Origin: CAYTQK01 sp964439745
GTDB lineage: Bacteria; Desulfobacterota; Desulfobacteria; Desulfobacterales; Desulfosudaceae
Length of the DNA stretch: 7,235 nt
Reading direction: 5' to 3'
Assembly (NCBI GenBank): GCA_964439745.1
Contig: CAYTQK010000172.1
Location: 1-7,235, forward strand
Shown: positions 1-7,235 of the stretch, one piece after another
Position numbering within the stretch: the first letter of the stretch is position 1
How the letters are laid out: the number at the start of each line of letters is the position of its first letter
The notes under the pieces: model-generated
Database searches by the model: none
What the model saw: only the letters and a program-made list of their open reading frames with translations
What the model was told of the DNA's origin: nothing
Made by a program: the position numbers and the translations under genes

Positions 1-71
1 GGGCGGCAGGATTTGAACCTGCGACTCCTTGCACCCCATGCAAGTGCGCTTCCAGACTGCGCCACGCCCCG
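1..71 (-). tRNA. tRNA-Pro (anticodon GGG), 3' end cut by window edge
   Basis: Read on the minus strand, this folds as a standard cloverleaf. The 5' acceptor strand is CGGGGCG, the D stem is GCGC/GCGC, and the anticodon stem is CTTGC/GCAAG around a seven-base loop ATGGGGT. The variable loop has five bases, and the T stem GCAGG/CCTGC encloses TTCAAAT. The anticodon GGG lies at plus positions 35-37 and decodes CCC, so this is proline. The 5' nucleotide is C1 at 71, and the C1:G72 pair implied is typical of bacterial tRNA-Pro. Only five of the seven 3' acceptor bases are inside the window. The last two, the discriminator base and any encoded CCA lie off the left edge, so I cannot say whether CCA is encoded. 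Confidence 0.95.
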
Positions 72-90
72 GGTCAAAAAATGTAAAAAA

Positions 91-120
91 GCGATACCAC
101 TTTCTTCTTACCCGTGTCAA
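91..120 (-). promoter_or_regulatory. Candidate promoter for tRNA-Pro
   Basis: On the minus strand a perfect -35 hexamer TTGACA (115-120) is followed after 18 bp by TATCGC (91-96). The bases TGG just before it could act as an extended -10. Transcription would start roughly at 82-86, leaving a leader of about 11-15 nt before the tRNA 5' end at 71. The -35 is strong and the position is right. The -10 is poor, so the exact hexamer is uncertain. Confidence 0.5.
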
Positions 121-227
121 GACAATAATTAACGGCACGGACGACCCTTCTTTTACCAGCTTTGCCTTTTTCCCCCGAGCCGGGGCTTTATTCACAAATC
201 AGGCGGCAAACGACGCAGGGGTTTATC

Positions 228-254
228 GCGGCCGGCCCGTGTTGCCGCTTTTTT
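228..254 (+). terminator. Weak terminator-like hairpin with T tract
   Basis: The stem GCGGC (228-232) pairs with GCCGC (244-248) across an 11-nt loop and is followed directly by six T (249-254). The form fits a plus-strand intrinsic terminator, but the stem is only 5 bp. No plus-strand gene upstream within the window needs it, since the only left-hand gene is the minus-strand tRNA. It may stop antisense or read-through transcripts, or may be chance. Confidence 0.3.
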
Positions 255-345
255 CGGTGGGGTATGGTATGATTCTATTTTAATAATAAAAATTATATAT
301 TATATCATGTGCGGGGGAGGGGTCACCCGCAAGAGAGGTTTTTGC

Positions 346-374
346 TTGACACATAAATCCGGCTTGGCTATACA
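346..374 (+). promoter_or_regulatory. Sigma70-type promoter of the dsr operon
   Basis: A perfect -35 hexamer TTGACA (346-351) and a -10 hexamer TATACA (369-374, one mismatch to TATAAT) are separated by exactly 17 bp, the optimal spacing. The start site would fall near 381, giving a 5' leader of about 40 nt before the first gene at 421. This is the best promoter match in the window, and it is placed to drive the RsbRD-like gene together with dsrMKJOP. The inverted repeat at 311-330 lies about 15 bp upstream of the -35. Confidence 0.75.
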
Positions 375-420
375 GAACGTTTAAACTCGGGATCAAATAA
401 AAACTGCGGACAGGTTGATT

Positions 421-939
421 ATGAAGCTGCCAGCCGGCATTGAAAAACACAAAAAAGCCATTTGCAAAAATTGGACAGAGCAGGTGCTTCGTACCTATCC
501 TGCCCAGACTGCTGAAATTTTTATAAAAGAAAAAGACCGGTTCGCCAACCCGGTGGCCGGCTCGCTTTCAGAGAGCCTGGAAAAAGTGATGGATGGTCTC
601 ATCCACAACGCCTCCGGGCAGGAACTGGCCGCTGCCATTGATCCCGCCATCCGGGTCCGTGCTGTTCAGAATTTTTCCTCTTCCGAAGCCGTCCGCTTCA
701 TCTTTTTCCTCAAAGAAATTATTCCAGAGGTCATCGGTTCCAAAAATCTTCTTGCCGAGGACTGGACCTGGCTGGACCAGAAGGTCCAGGAATTGGCCCT
801 GATCGGGTTTGACAAGTATGTCGAGTGCCGGGAAAAAATTTTTGAACTGCGCGCCTTTGAAGTCCGTAACAGAACTTTTCGTGCCTTTGAACGGGCCGGC
901 CTGGTGAAGGATTCACCGCATCCGGCGCCGGAGTCATGA
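421..939 (+). CDS. Stand-alone RsbRD N-terminal domain protein
   Basis: This is a soluble, largely helical protein of 172 residues that matches the N-terminal sensor-type domain of RsbR/RsbD proteins (RsbT co-antagonists). Family-like segments are W-x(7)-TYP near residue 20, KDRFANPV near 40-47, FSSSEAVRFIFFLKE near 85-99, and FDKYVECREKIFELR near 128-142. In full RsbR proteins this domain is followed by a STAS domain that works in a stressosome. Here there is no STAS domain and the protein ends about 20 residues after the match. There is no signal peptide or membrane helix, so it is probably cytoplasmic. I chose ATG 421 because AGG at 412-414 lies 6 bp upstream. A TTG at 415 is in frame but would overlap no proper ribosome site. 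The gene stands 48 bp before dsrM and appears to share its promoter. A sensory or regulatory role for the Dsr complex is inferred from this position. The domain call is firm and the function is unknown. Confidence 0.85.
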   Translation: MKLPAGIEKHKKAICKNWTEQVLRTYPAQTAEIFIKEKDRFANPVAGSLSESLEKVMDGLIHNASGQELAAAIDPAIRVRAVQNFSSSEAVRFIFFLKEIIPEVIGSKNLLAEDWTWLDQKVQELALIGFDKYVECREKIFELRAFEVRNRTFRAFERAGLVKDSPHPAPES

Positions 940-962
940 CTTCGGAAATAAGATTGTGACGG

Positions 963-968
963 TATAAT
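963..968 (+). promoter_or_regulatory. Possible internal -10 element before dsrM
   Basis: A perfect TATAAT sits in the 48-bp gap between the RsbRD-like gene and dsrM, 20 bp before the dsrM start. The region 16-17 bp upstream (around 940-946) has no good -35, and there is no TGn extension, so activity would need an activator. It may simply be AT-rich spacer. Confidence 0.2.
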
Positions 969-987
969 ATATTTAAGAGAGGTCAAG

Positions 988-2013
988 ATGAATGTAAGTT
1001 ATCTGTTTTCGTTTGCGGCAGTGATCGTTCTTATTCTGCTGGCCTGGATCGGCGTGGATGCCTGGGGATGGAGCGGCTTTTTCGGGGTTTTTATTCCCTA
1101 TGCAGCCGTGCTCATCTTTGCCGTCGGGGTAATACGAAAGGTCATGGACTGGGCCAATTCCTACGTGCCCTTCCGCATCCCCACTACCTGCGGACAGCAG
1201 AAAAGCCTCCCCTGGATCAAGCAGAACAAGGTGGACAATCCCGACACCACCATCGGGGTTATTATCCGCATGTTTTTTGAGATTGTCCTTTTTCGCTCGC
1301 TGTTCCGGAACACCAAAACCAAGTTCAAGGACAATTACCGGTTGTCCCACCGCTGGGAAATCGTGCTCTGGGTGACCGCCCTGGCTTTTCACTACGCCTT
1401 TGCCGTGGTGGTGCTGCGGCACATGCGCTTCTTCTTTGAACCGGTACCGGCCGTGATCCAGCTGCTGGAAACCCTGGACGGATTCTTCCGGATCGAATTT
1501 CTGTCGCCCTTTTTCACCATCGGGCTGCCCGGGGTCTACATCTCCGGGCTGGTGCTGCTGGCGGCCCTGCTGGTGCTGCTGGCGCGGCGGATCTTCCTGG
1601 GGCAGATCAAGTATATCTCCCTGGCCTCGGACTATTTTCCGCTTTTCCTGATTATCGGGATCACCGCCTCGGGTATTCTCATGCGGTATTTTACCAAGGT
1701 CGACGTGGTGGAAATCAAGGCCTTTGCCATGGGCCTGATTACCTTTCAGCCGGCGCTGCCCGAAGGGGTGGGGGCGCTGTTCTACGTGCACCTGTTTCTG
1801 GTCAGTTCGCTGCTGGCCTATTTCCCCTTCAGCAAACTCATGCATGCCGGCGGGATCTTTCTGTCGCCCACCCGCAACCTGGCCAATACCACCCGCGCCA
1901 AACGGCATATCAACCCCTGGAACTATTCGGTAGAAACCCATACGTATGAAGAGTATGAAGAGGAATTCAGAGAGAAGATGAAAGAAGCTGGCATTCCAGT
2001 GGAAAAGGAGTAA
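988..2013 (+). CDS. dsrM: DsrM, membrane cytochrome b subunit of DsrMKJOP
   Basis: DsrM is the NarI-like integral membrane subunit of the Dsr redox complex. It is thought to oxidise menaquinol and pass electrons through b hemes to DsrK. The 341-residue protein has about six or seven hydrophobic segments (roughly residues 5-24, 31-50, 88-103, 124-144, 172-200, 216-233 and 261-280). Histidines in or next to these segments at 121, 135, 145, 268 and 286 are candidate heme b ligands. I cannot assign which four are used. The C-terminal tail from about 292 is charged and probably cytoplasmic. The start is fixed by GAGAGG (977-982) 5 bp before ATG. It ends in tandem stops TAA TAG directly before the dsrK ATG, which suggests translational coupling. 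Identity rests on the NarI-like topology and on the unmistakable dsrKJOP genes that follow. Confidence 0.93.
   Translation: MNVSYLFSFAAVIVLILLAWIGVDAWGWSGFFGVFIPYAAVLIFAVGVIRKVMDWANSYVPFRIPTTCGQQKSLPWIKQNKVDNPDTTIGVIIRMFFEIVLFRSLFRNTKTKFKDNYRLSHRWEIVLWVTALAFHYAFAVVVLRHMRFFFEPVPAVIQLLETLDGFFRIEFLSPFFTIGLPGVYISGLVLLAALLVLLARRIFLGQIKYISLASDYFPLFLIIGITASGILMRYFTKVDVVEIKAFAMGLITFQPALPEGVGALFYVHLFLVSSLLAYFPFSKLMHAGGIFLSPTRNLANTTRAKRHINPWNYSVETHTYEEYEEEFREKMKEAGIPVEKE
2005..2010 (+). promoter_or_regulatory. Shine-Dalgarno site of dsrK inside the dsrM end
   Basis: AAGGAG lies in the last codons of dsrM, 6 bp before the dsrK ATG at 2017. It fixes the dsrK start and, with the double stop TAATAG between the genes, fits coupled translation. 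Confidence 0.8.
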
Positions 2014-2016
2014 TAG

Positions 2017-3658
<1,642 letters not shown>

Positions 3659-3669
<11 letters not shown>

Positions 3670-4042
3670 AGGCGTCATTATTATAGGATTGATCATTTTC
3701 TTTGTGATCGTGACGGTGCCCCTGTGGTGGAATTTCGGCGCCGATGCCGAGGCCCCCGAACCGGAGCTGACCGAGAAAGCCAAACAGGCGGAAAAATGCG
3801 TGGAAGCCACCGAGTACATGACCACCGAGCACATGCAGCTGCTGGACGATTGGCGCGAGCGGGTGGTCCGGCATGCGGAGCGGACCTATATCAACAGCCA
3901 AGGCAAAAAGTTTGACATGAGCCTGACGGATACCTGCCTGGATTGCCATTCCAACAAGGACAAGTTCTGCGACAAGTGCCATGATTACGCCTCGGTAAGG
4001 CCGTACTGTTGGGACTGCCATAACACGAAGGAGACAGAGTAA
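3659..4042 (+). CDS. dsrJ: DsrJ, periplasmic triheme cytochrome c
   Basis: DsrJ is the small multiheme subunit on the periplasmic side of the complex. The 127-residue protein begins with KNK and one hydrophobic segment (about residues 5-24), which acts as an export signal and possibly as an uncleaved anchor. Three heme c sites CxxCH are clear: C93-H97, C104-H108 and C117-H121, the last reading CWDCH. C47 in EKCVEATEYM corresponds to the conserved cysteine known in DsrJ as the unusual axial ligand of a His/Cys heme. H58 and H72 are candidates for the distal ligands of other hemes. The start is supported by GGAGGAGG (3642-3649), and the gene overlaps dsrK by 11 bp and dsrO by 1 bp. Maturation needs cytochrome c biogenesis genes that are not in the window. 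Confidence 0.96.
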
Positions 4043-4818
4043 TGGAAAACAGCCGGAGACAGTTTCTCAAGGTGGCCGCAGTCACGGGCGCCGGCCTGGC
4101 AGCCGCCCCCGCGTTGACTTCCCTGGCCACCGCCGCGGAAACCAAACCCAGAACGGTAGCAAACCCCCAGGCCCTGACCGCCGAACATTGGGCCATGGTC
4201 ATTGATACCCGCAAATTCAAGTATGCCTCGGACCTGGATCCCATTATCCAGGCCTGTGATAAGGTTCACAACATTCCTTCCTTTGAAAACGAACGGCACG
4301 AGATCAAGTGGATCTGGAAAGAGGGGTTCATGCACGTGTTCCCCTCCAAAGAGAACCACTACCTGGCCGAACGGCTGGAAAACCTCTCCTTTCTGGTGCT
4401 GTGCAATCAGTGCGGTAATCCGCCCTGCGTGCGGGCCTGTCCCACCAAGGCCACTTTCCAGCGGGAAGACGGCATCGTCATGATGGACTATCATCGCTGC
4501 ATCGGCTGCCGCTTCTGCATGGCCGCCTGTCCCTATGGATCCCGGAGTTTCAACTTCCGTGACCCCCGGCCGGGGCTGGAGGAAATCAACATCGATTTTC
4601 CTATCCGCATGAAAGGGGTGGTGGAAAAATGCAACTTCTGCGCGGAACGACTGGCCGAAGGGAAAATGCCGGCCTGCGTGGAAGCCTCGGACGGCGCCAT
4701 CCTGTTCGGTGACCTGGCGGATCCCCGGTCAAGTGTCCGGCAGGCCCTGCGGGAGAATTTCGCCATCCGGCGGAAACCGGAACTGGGTACCGAGCCCTCG
4801 GTTTATTACATCATATAA
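4042..4818 (+). CDS. dsrO: DsrO, Tat-exported periplasmic iron-sulfur protein
   Basis: DsrO is the periplasmic ferredoxin-like electron transfer subunit that pairs with DsrP, as NrfC pairs with NrfD. The 258-residue protein opens with a twin-arginine signal SRRQFLK (residues 4-10) and an Ala-rich stretch, with likely cleavage after about residue 32. Cluster motifs are C121-x2-C124-x4-C129-x3-C133-P, then C153-x2-C156-x2-C159-x3-C163-P, then C197-x2-C200-x11-C212. The third lacks the usual fourth cysteine: VEAS has Ser216 where NrfC/DmsB proteins have VEAC. The N-terminal cluster motif expected after MVID (residues 52-55) is absent, leaving only C72. So two complete sites and one partial site are visible. 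The start shares the TAATG overlap with the dsrJ stop, with AAGGAG at 4028-4033. Confidence 0.95.
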   Translation: MENSRRQFLKVAAVTGAGLAAAPALTSLATAAETKPRTVANPQALTAEHWAMVIDTRKFKYASDLDPIIQACDKVHNIPSFENERHEIKWIWKEGFMHVFPSKENHYLAERLENLSFLVLCNQCGNPPCVRACPTKATFQREDGIVMMDYHRCIGCRFCMAACPYGSRSFNFRDPRPGLEEINIDFPIRMKGVVEKCNFCAERLAEGKMPACVEASDGAILFGDLADPRSSVRQALRENFAIRRKPELGTEPSVYYII

Positions 4819-4837
4819 GACAAGATAAGAGGTCGTC

Positions 4838-5995
4838 ATGCTTGATACAGCCATAAGAGGAAGCAAAAAATACTGGGCGCTGGTCATTGTTCTGCTGGCC
4901 ATTACCGGGGTCGGGTTTTTGGTCTACCTGAAGCAGTTCTTCTTCGGGTTGGGCATCACCGGCATGAGCCGGGATGTCAGCTGGGGCTTTTATATCGCCC
5001 AGTTCACCTTTCTGGTCGGGGTGGCCGCCGGTGGCGTCATGCTGGTCCTCCCCTATTACCTGCACAATTACAAGGTCTTTGCCAAGATCACCATTCTCGG
5101 GGAGTTCCTGGCCATTGCCGCCGTGTCCATGTGCCTGATGTTCATCATCGTGGACCTGGGGCAGCCCCAGCGGGCTTTTAACGTGCTGCTGCATCCCACC
5201 CCCTACTCCATGCTCTTCTGGGACATGATTGTTTTAAACGGGTACCTGGTCCTTAATGTCGTGGTGGGCTGGGCGGTGCTGGAGGCGCACCGCAACGCGG
5301 TGGCCCCGCCCAAGTGGATCAAGCCCCTGATTTACATTTCCATCCCCTGGGCTTTCGGCATTCATACGGTAACCGCCTACCTGTACTGCGGTCTGCCCGG
5401 CCGTCATTTCTGGCTGACAGCAGTGCTGGCGCCCCGGTTCCTGGCCTCGGCCTTTGCGGCCGGCCCCGCCCTGATCATCATCCTGGCCCTGATCATGCGG
5501 CGGTTTACCTCCTTTGACGCCGGCAAAGAGGCCATCCAGGGCATTGCCCGCATCGTCACCTATGCCCTGATCGCCAATGTCTTTTTCTTTGCCTGCGAGG
5601 TTTTCGTGGCCATGTACAGCCAGATTCCCGGCCACATGCACTCCCTTCAGTATCTCTTTTTGGGGCTGCACGGGCATAACGCCCTGGTACCTTGGATGTG
5701 GGCCTCACGTTTCCTGATGCTGCTGGCCATCGCACTGCTGCTGACCCCGTCGCTGCGCAAAAACGAGACTTTTCTCGGCTTTGCCTGCGTTATTCTGTTT
5801 GTCGGCATCTGGATCGACAAGGGACTGGGCATGATTTCCGGCGGGTTCATTCCGACCCCGCTGCATCATGTCATCGACTATATCCCCACCCTGCCGGAAG
5901 TGGTTATTTCCATCGGCGTGTACGGCGCCGGTTTTTTGATCCTGACCGTGCTCTACAAGATTGCCATTACCGTCAAGAGCGAGGTGTACGAGTAG
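4838..5995 (+). CDS. dsrP: DsrP, NrfD-like integral membrane quinone-interacting subunit
   Basis: DsrP belongs to the NrfD/PsrC family of membrane proteins that exchange electrons with the quinone pool, here in partnership with DsrO and DsrJ. The 385-residue protein shows about ten hydrophobic segments (roughly residues 12-31, 47-72, 82-107, 122-150, 165-185, 195-215, 235-260, 285-305, 310-328 and 352-375), matching the ten-helix NrfD-like layout. Typical family stretches are WGFYIAQFTFLVGVAAGG near 49-66 and VDLGQPQR near 106-113. The start is fixed by AAGAGG (4827-4832) 5 bp before ATG, and the gene follows dsrO by 19 bp. It is the last gene of the operon and is followed by a strong terminator. 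I see no truncation or frameshift. Confidence 0.95.
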   Translation: MLDTAIRGSKKYWALVIVLLAITGVGFLVYLKQFFFGLGITGMSRDVSWGFYIAQFTFLVGVAAGGVMLVLPYYLHNYKVFAKITILGEFLAIAAVSMCLMFIIVDLGQPQRAFNVLLHPTPYSMLFWDMIVLNGYLVLNVVVGWAVLEAHRNAVAPPKWIKPLIYISIPWAFGIHTVTAYLYCGLPGRHFWLTAVLAPRFLASAFAAGPALIIILALIMRRFTSFDAGKEAIQGIARIVTYALIANVFFFACEVFVAMYSQIPGHMHSLQYLFLGLHGHNALVPWMWASRFLMLLAIALLLTPSLRKNETFLGFACVILFVGIWIDKGLGMISGGFIPTPLHHVIDYIPTLPEVVISIGVYGAGFLILTVLYKIAITVKSEVYE

Positions 5996-6028
5996 TTATC
6001 CCGCCCCGCAGCACAACAACCAGTACCG

Positions 6029-6066
6029 GCGCCGCTTTTGCCTTTGCGAAAGCGGCGCTTTTTTTT
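6029..6066 (+). terminator. Strong intrinsic terminator of the dsr operon
   Basis: The 5' arm (6029-6041) pairs with the 3' arm (6046-6058) in a 13-bp stem, of which the outer 10 bp are perfect (GCGCCGCTTT with AAAGCGGCGC) and one inner pair is G-U. The loop is CTTT and is followed by eight T (6059-6066). It lies 34 bp after the dsrP stop and acts on plus-strand transcripts. There is no A tract before the stem, so it is unlikely to terminate the opposing gene. Confidence 0.92.
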
Positions 6067-6200
6067 GACGGAAGCATGCTGGCTGCCGGACCCGTTTGCA
6101 AGCGCGGAAAACCCGGGGGAACGGTGTCAATGGCGGCAAACCTGCCGCAGAAGCAGAGGGGAGAGGGCAATCATCATCGACTTTTTTGTGTAAGACAAGG

Positions 6201-6220
6201 AAAGGCTATTCGCCTTTTTT
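6201..6220. terminator. Weak hairpin at the end of the minus-strand acyltransferase gene
   Basis: AAAGGC (6201-6206) and GCCTTT (6212-6217) form a 6-bp stem around a 5-nt loop that overlaps the minus-strand TAG stop at 6206-6208. On the plus strand the T run continues to 6220. On the minus strand the bases after the stem are CCTTGTCTT, a poor T tract. It may help end minus-strand transcription or block plus-strand read-through into the opposing gene. The rest of the gap (6067-6200) holds nothing I can name. Confidence 0.25.
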
Positions 6221-6925
6221 CGGCAACAAAAGATAGCGGAGCCAGTGGCGCAGGGTGTTGCCCCGCAGCAGGTGGCGTTCAATGGTTTTCATGCCGGCCG
6301 CGAGTTTCTCCGGGTCGGCGAACCAGTCGGCCCGGGTGTAGAACGCCTGGTCCGGGTCCAGTTCGCGGATAATCCGGGCCGGGTTGCCGCCCACGATGAC
6401 GTTTTCCGGAATGTCGTGGAGTACCACCGAGCGGGCGCCGATAATGCTGTTGTCGCCGATGGTCACGCCTTTGCCGACAAGGGCGTTGTCGCCGATCCAG
6501 ACGTTTTTTCCCAGGGTCACCGGCGCGGCCGAGCCGGTCTGCACCCGGTCATACAGGTCGTGCCAGTCCGAGTCGGTAAGATAGACGCCGCTGGCCAGCA
6601 TGGTGCTGTCGCCGATGACAATCTTCTTGGCGGCGCTGATGCGCACCCCCGGACTGATCAGGCAGGCATCACCGACAAAAATACCCTCCACGTCGGGGTG
6701 ATCCGACCAGACCGAAAAGCGGACCTTGTTGTCCGAAGCCGCCATGATATTGACATGGTTGCCCAGGTGAACCAATGGCCCGAATACCTCGATGTTCCAG
6801 GGCTGCATGAAATTGAAGCTGGCGCCCATGGTTTCGAACTGCGGCCGGAGAAAATGATTCACGTAAAGCCGCTGCAGACCAATAAAGAACTGCTTCAGGT
6901 AAAATGGACGATGATCCCGGCGCAA
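6206..6925 (-). CDS. Hexapeptide-repeat (left-handed beta-helix) O-acyltransferase
   Basis: This 239-residue protein is of the LbH acyltransferase type (maltose/galactoside/colanic acid acetyltransferase-like). Such enzymes usually transfer an acetyl or other acyl group from a CoA donor to a sugar hydroxyl. Hexapeptide turns appear in VGDACLISPGVRISAAKKIVIGD (about residues 84-106) and again around 138-168 (LGKNVWIGDNALVGKGVTIGD region). The closing IVGGNPAR motif is at 177-184. H122 in DSDWHD is the candidate catalytic histidine. The N-terminal 50 residues and C-terminal helices (about 190-239) are extensions. No ATG lies in frame upstream. I chose TTG at 6923-6925 because AGGA lies 7 bp before it and because homologues, from memory, begin at this RRDHRP region. 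The substrate cannot be read from the sequence. It runs against the dsr operon, and its function is probably unrelated (cell-surface polysaccharide). Confidence 0.85.
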   Translation of the reverse strand: MRRDHRPFYLKQFFIGLQRLYVNHFLRPQFETMGASFNFMQPWNIEVFGPLVHLGNHVNIMAASDNKVRFSVWSDHPDVEGIFVGDACLISPGVRISAAKKIVIGDSTMLASGVYLTDSDWHDLYDRVQTGSAAPVTLGKNVWIGDNALVGKGVTIGDNSIIGARSVVLHDIPENVIVGGNPARIIRELDPDQAFYTRADWFADPEKLAAGMKTIERHLLRGNTLRHWLRYLLLPKKGE

Positions 6926-6978
6926 TTGAAAATCCTGGTGATAGAAAATAAACGGGCAGTTAAGCGCTAACCGGCAAG

Positions 6979-7233
6979 TCAGCCGGCAAAGATATGGGCA
7001 AATTCATTGGCCCAGAACTGGTGATTGAACATGCTTCCTGCCGGCTCCAGGTTATACAGGGCGTCGGCTGCCATGAGAACTACGCCGTTGGTCCAGGTGA
7101 TCTTTTCTTCCGGCCAGACAATGACTGCCGGAAAGGTACATCCGCCCCACTAGGAGCCGACTTCGAAATCCTGTTCCCGGACCACTCTGAATATGCGCTG
7201 TGCGCCTCCATCAGTTCCCATGGCAGACACTGC
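6979..7233 (-). pseudogene. 3' end of an unrecognised gene with an in-frame TAG, cut by window edge
   Basis: On the minus strand one reading frame looks coding on both sides of a TAG at 7150-7152. Before it are 27 codons (including MGTDGGAQRIFRVVREQDFEVGS) and after it 56 codons (beginning WGGCTFPAVIVWPEEKITW and ending FWANEFAHIFAG), then TGA at 6979-6981. The alternating strands and final amphipathic helix look like the end of a folded domain, but I do not recognise the family. The TAG could be a real nonsense mutation, a sequencing error (for example for a TAT, TAC, TGG or CAG codon) or, less likely, a recoded codon. An ATG at 7072-7074 after the TAG would leave only 31 residues. The gene lies 53 bp upstream of the acyltransferase and on the same strand, so the two may be co-transcribed. 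Confidence 0.5.
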
Positions 7234-7235
7234 TC

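Larger units (their letters stand above)
72..345. other. Gene-free intergenic region between tRNA-Pro and the dsr operon
   Basis: I see no credible gene here. The open frames that cross it run into the tRNA and have no ribosome binding site. It holds the leftward tRNA promoter and a short GC hairpin, CCCCG-AGC-CGGGG (173-185), followed by only a weak T run. A second hairpin with a T tract lies at 228-254. A very AT-rich patch (about 281-306) comes next, then a small inverted repeat GCGGG/CCCGC (311-315 and 326-330) just upstream of the operon promoter. The AT-rich patch and the inverted repeat could be regulatory (a curved or activator region, or an operator), but this is inference from position only. 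Confidence 0.6.

Noticed and set aside
173..192. CCCCG-AGC-CGGGG hairpin followed by CTTTATT as a terminator
   Set aside because: The loop is three bases, the stem is short, and the T run is broken. It is too weak to call.
29..283. Open frame of 84 codons on the plus strand at the left edge
   Set aside because: It starts inside the tRNA-Pro gene, has no ribosome binding site, and looks like no known protein.
5692..6372. Open frame of 226 codons on the plus strand across the dsrP end and the terminator
   Set aside because: It overlaps the end of dsrP in another frame and reads through the strong terminator. It has no domain and no Shine-Dalgarno site.
6245..6970. Open frame of 241 codons on the plus strand opposite the acyltransferase
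   Set aside because: It is the antisense shadow of the hexapeptide-repeat gene, whose minus-strand reading has clear LbH motifs. The plus-strand product is a His/Asp/Val-rich composition artefact.
6971..6986. Inverted repeat CCGGC/GCCGG at the end of the TAG-containing gene
   Set aside because: It is only 5 bp with a 6-nt loop and no T tract, which is expected by chance in GC-rich sequence.

Overview
The window carries a complete dsrMKJOP operon, which encodes the membrane redox complex of dissimilatory sulfur metabolism. The set of genes suggests an anaerobic sulfate-reducing or sulfur-disproportionating bacterium of the Desulfobacterota (former Deltaproteobacteria). A Desulfobulbales-like member is a guess, because there is no phylogenetic marker here beyond the dsr proteins and one tRNA. 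Gene order, Shine-Dalgarno sites and tight spacing are typically bacterial.

Layout: a tRNA-Pro(GGG) on the minus strand is cut by the left edge (1-71). A gene-free region of about 350 bp follows, with a candidate promoter for the tRNA facing left and a near-consensus sigma70-type promoter (TTGACA, 17 bp, TATACA) facing right. The first gene to the right is a 172-residue stand-alone RsbRD N-terminal domain protein (421-939). Next come dsrM (988-2013), dsrK (2017-3669), dsrJ (3659-4042), dsrO (4042-4818) and dsrP (4838-5995). These are separated by at most 48 bp and partly overlap. A strong intrinsic terminator at 6029-6066 closes the operon. A minus-strand block then converges on it: a hexapeptide-repeat (left-handed beta-helix) acyltransferase (6206-6925), and upstream of that the 3' end of an unrecognised gene that contains an in-frame TAG (6979-7233).

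How the genes work together: by family knowledge, DsrM (cytochrome b) and DsrP (NrfD-like) are quinone-interacting membrane subunits. DsrJ (triheme cytochrome c) and DsrO (Tat-exported ferredoxin-like protein) face the periplasm. DsrK (HdrD-like, with a CCG-type non-cubane cluster site) faces the cytoplasm and is thought to reduce the DsrC trisulfide made by DsrAB. dsrAB and dsrC are not in this window. The RsbRD-type protein shares the transcription unit, so a sensory or regulatory role tied to the complex is plausible but unproven.

I do not see a wholly new system. The points most worth a second look are the stand-alone RsbRD domain leading the operon, the in-frame TAG near the right edge, the incomplete cluster motifs in DsrO, and unexplained hairpins in the left intergenic region.
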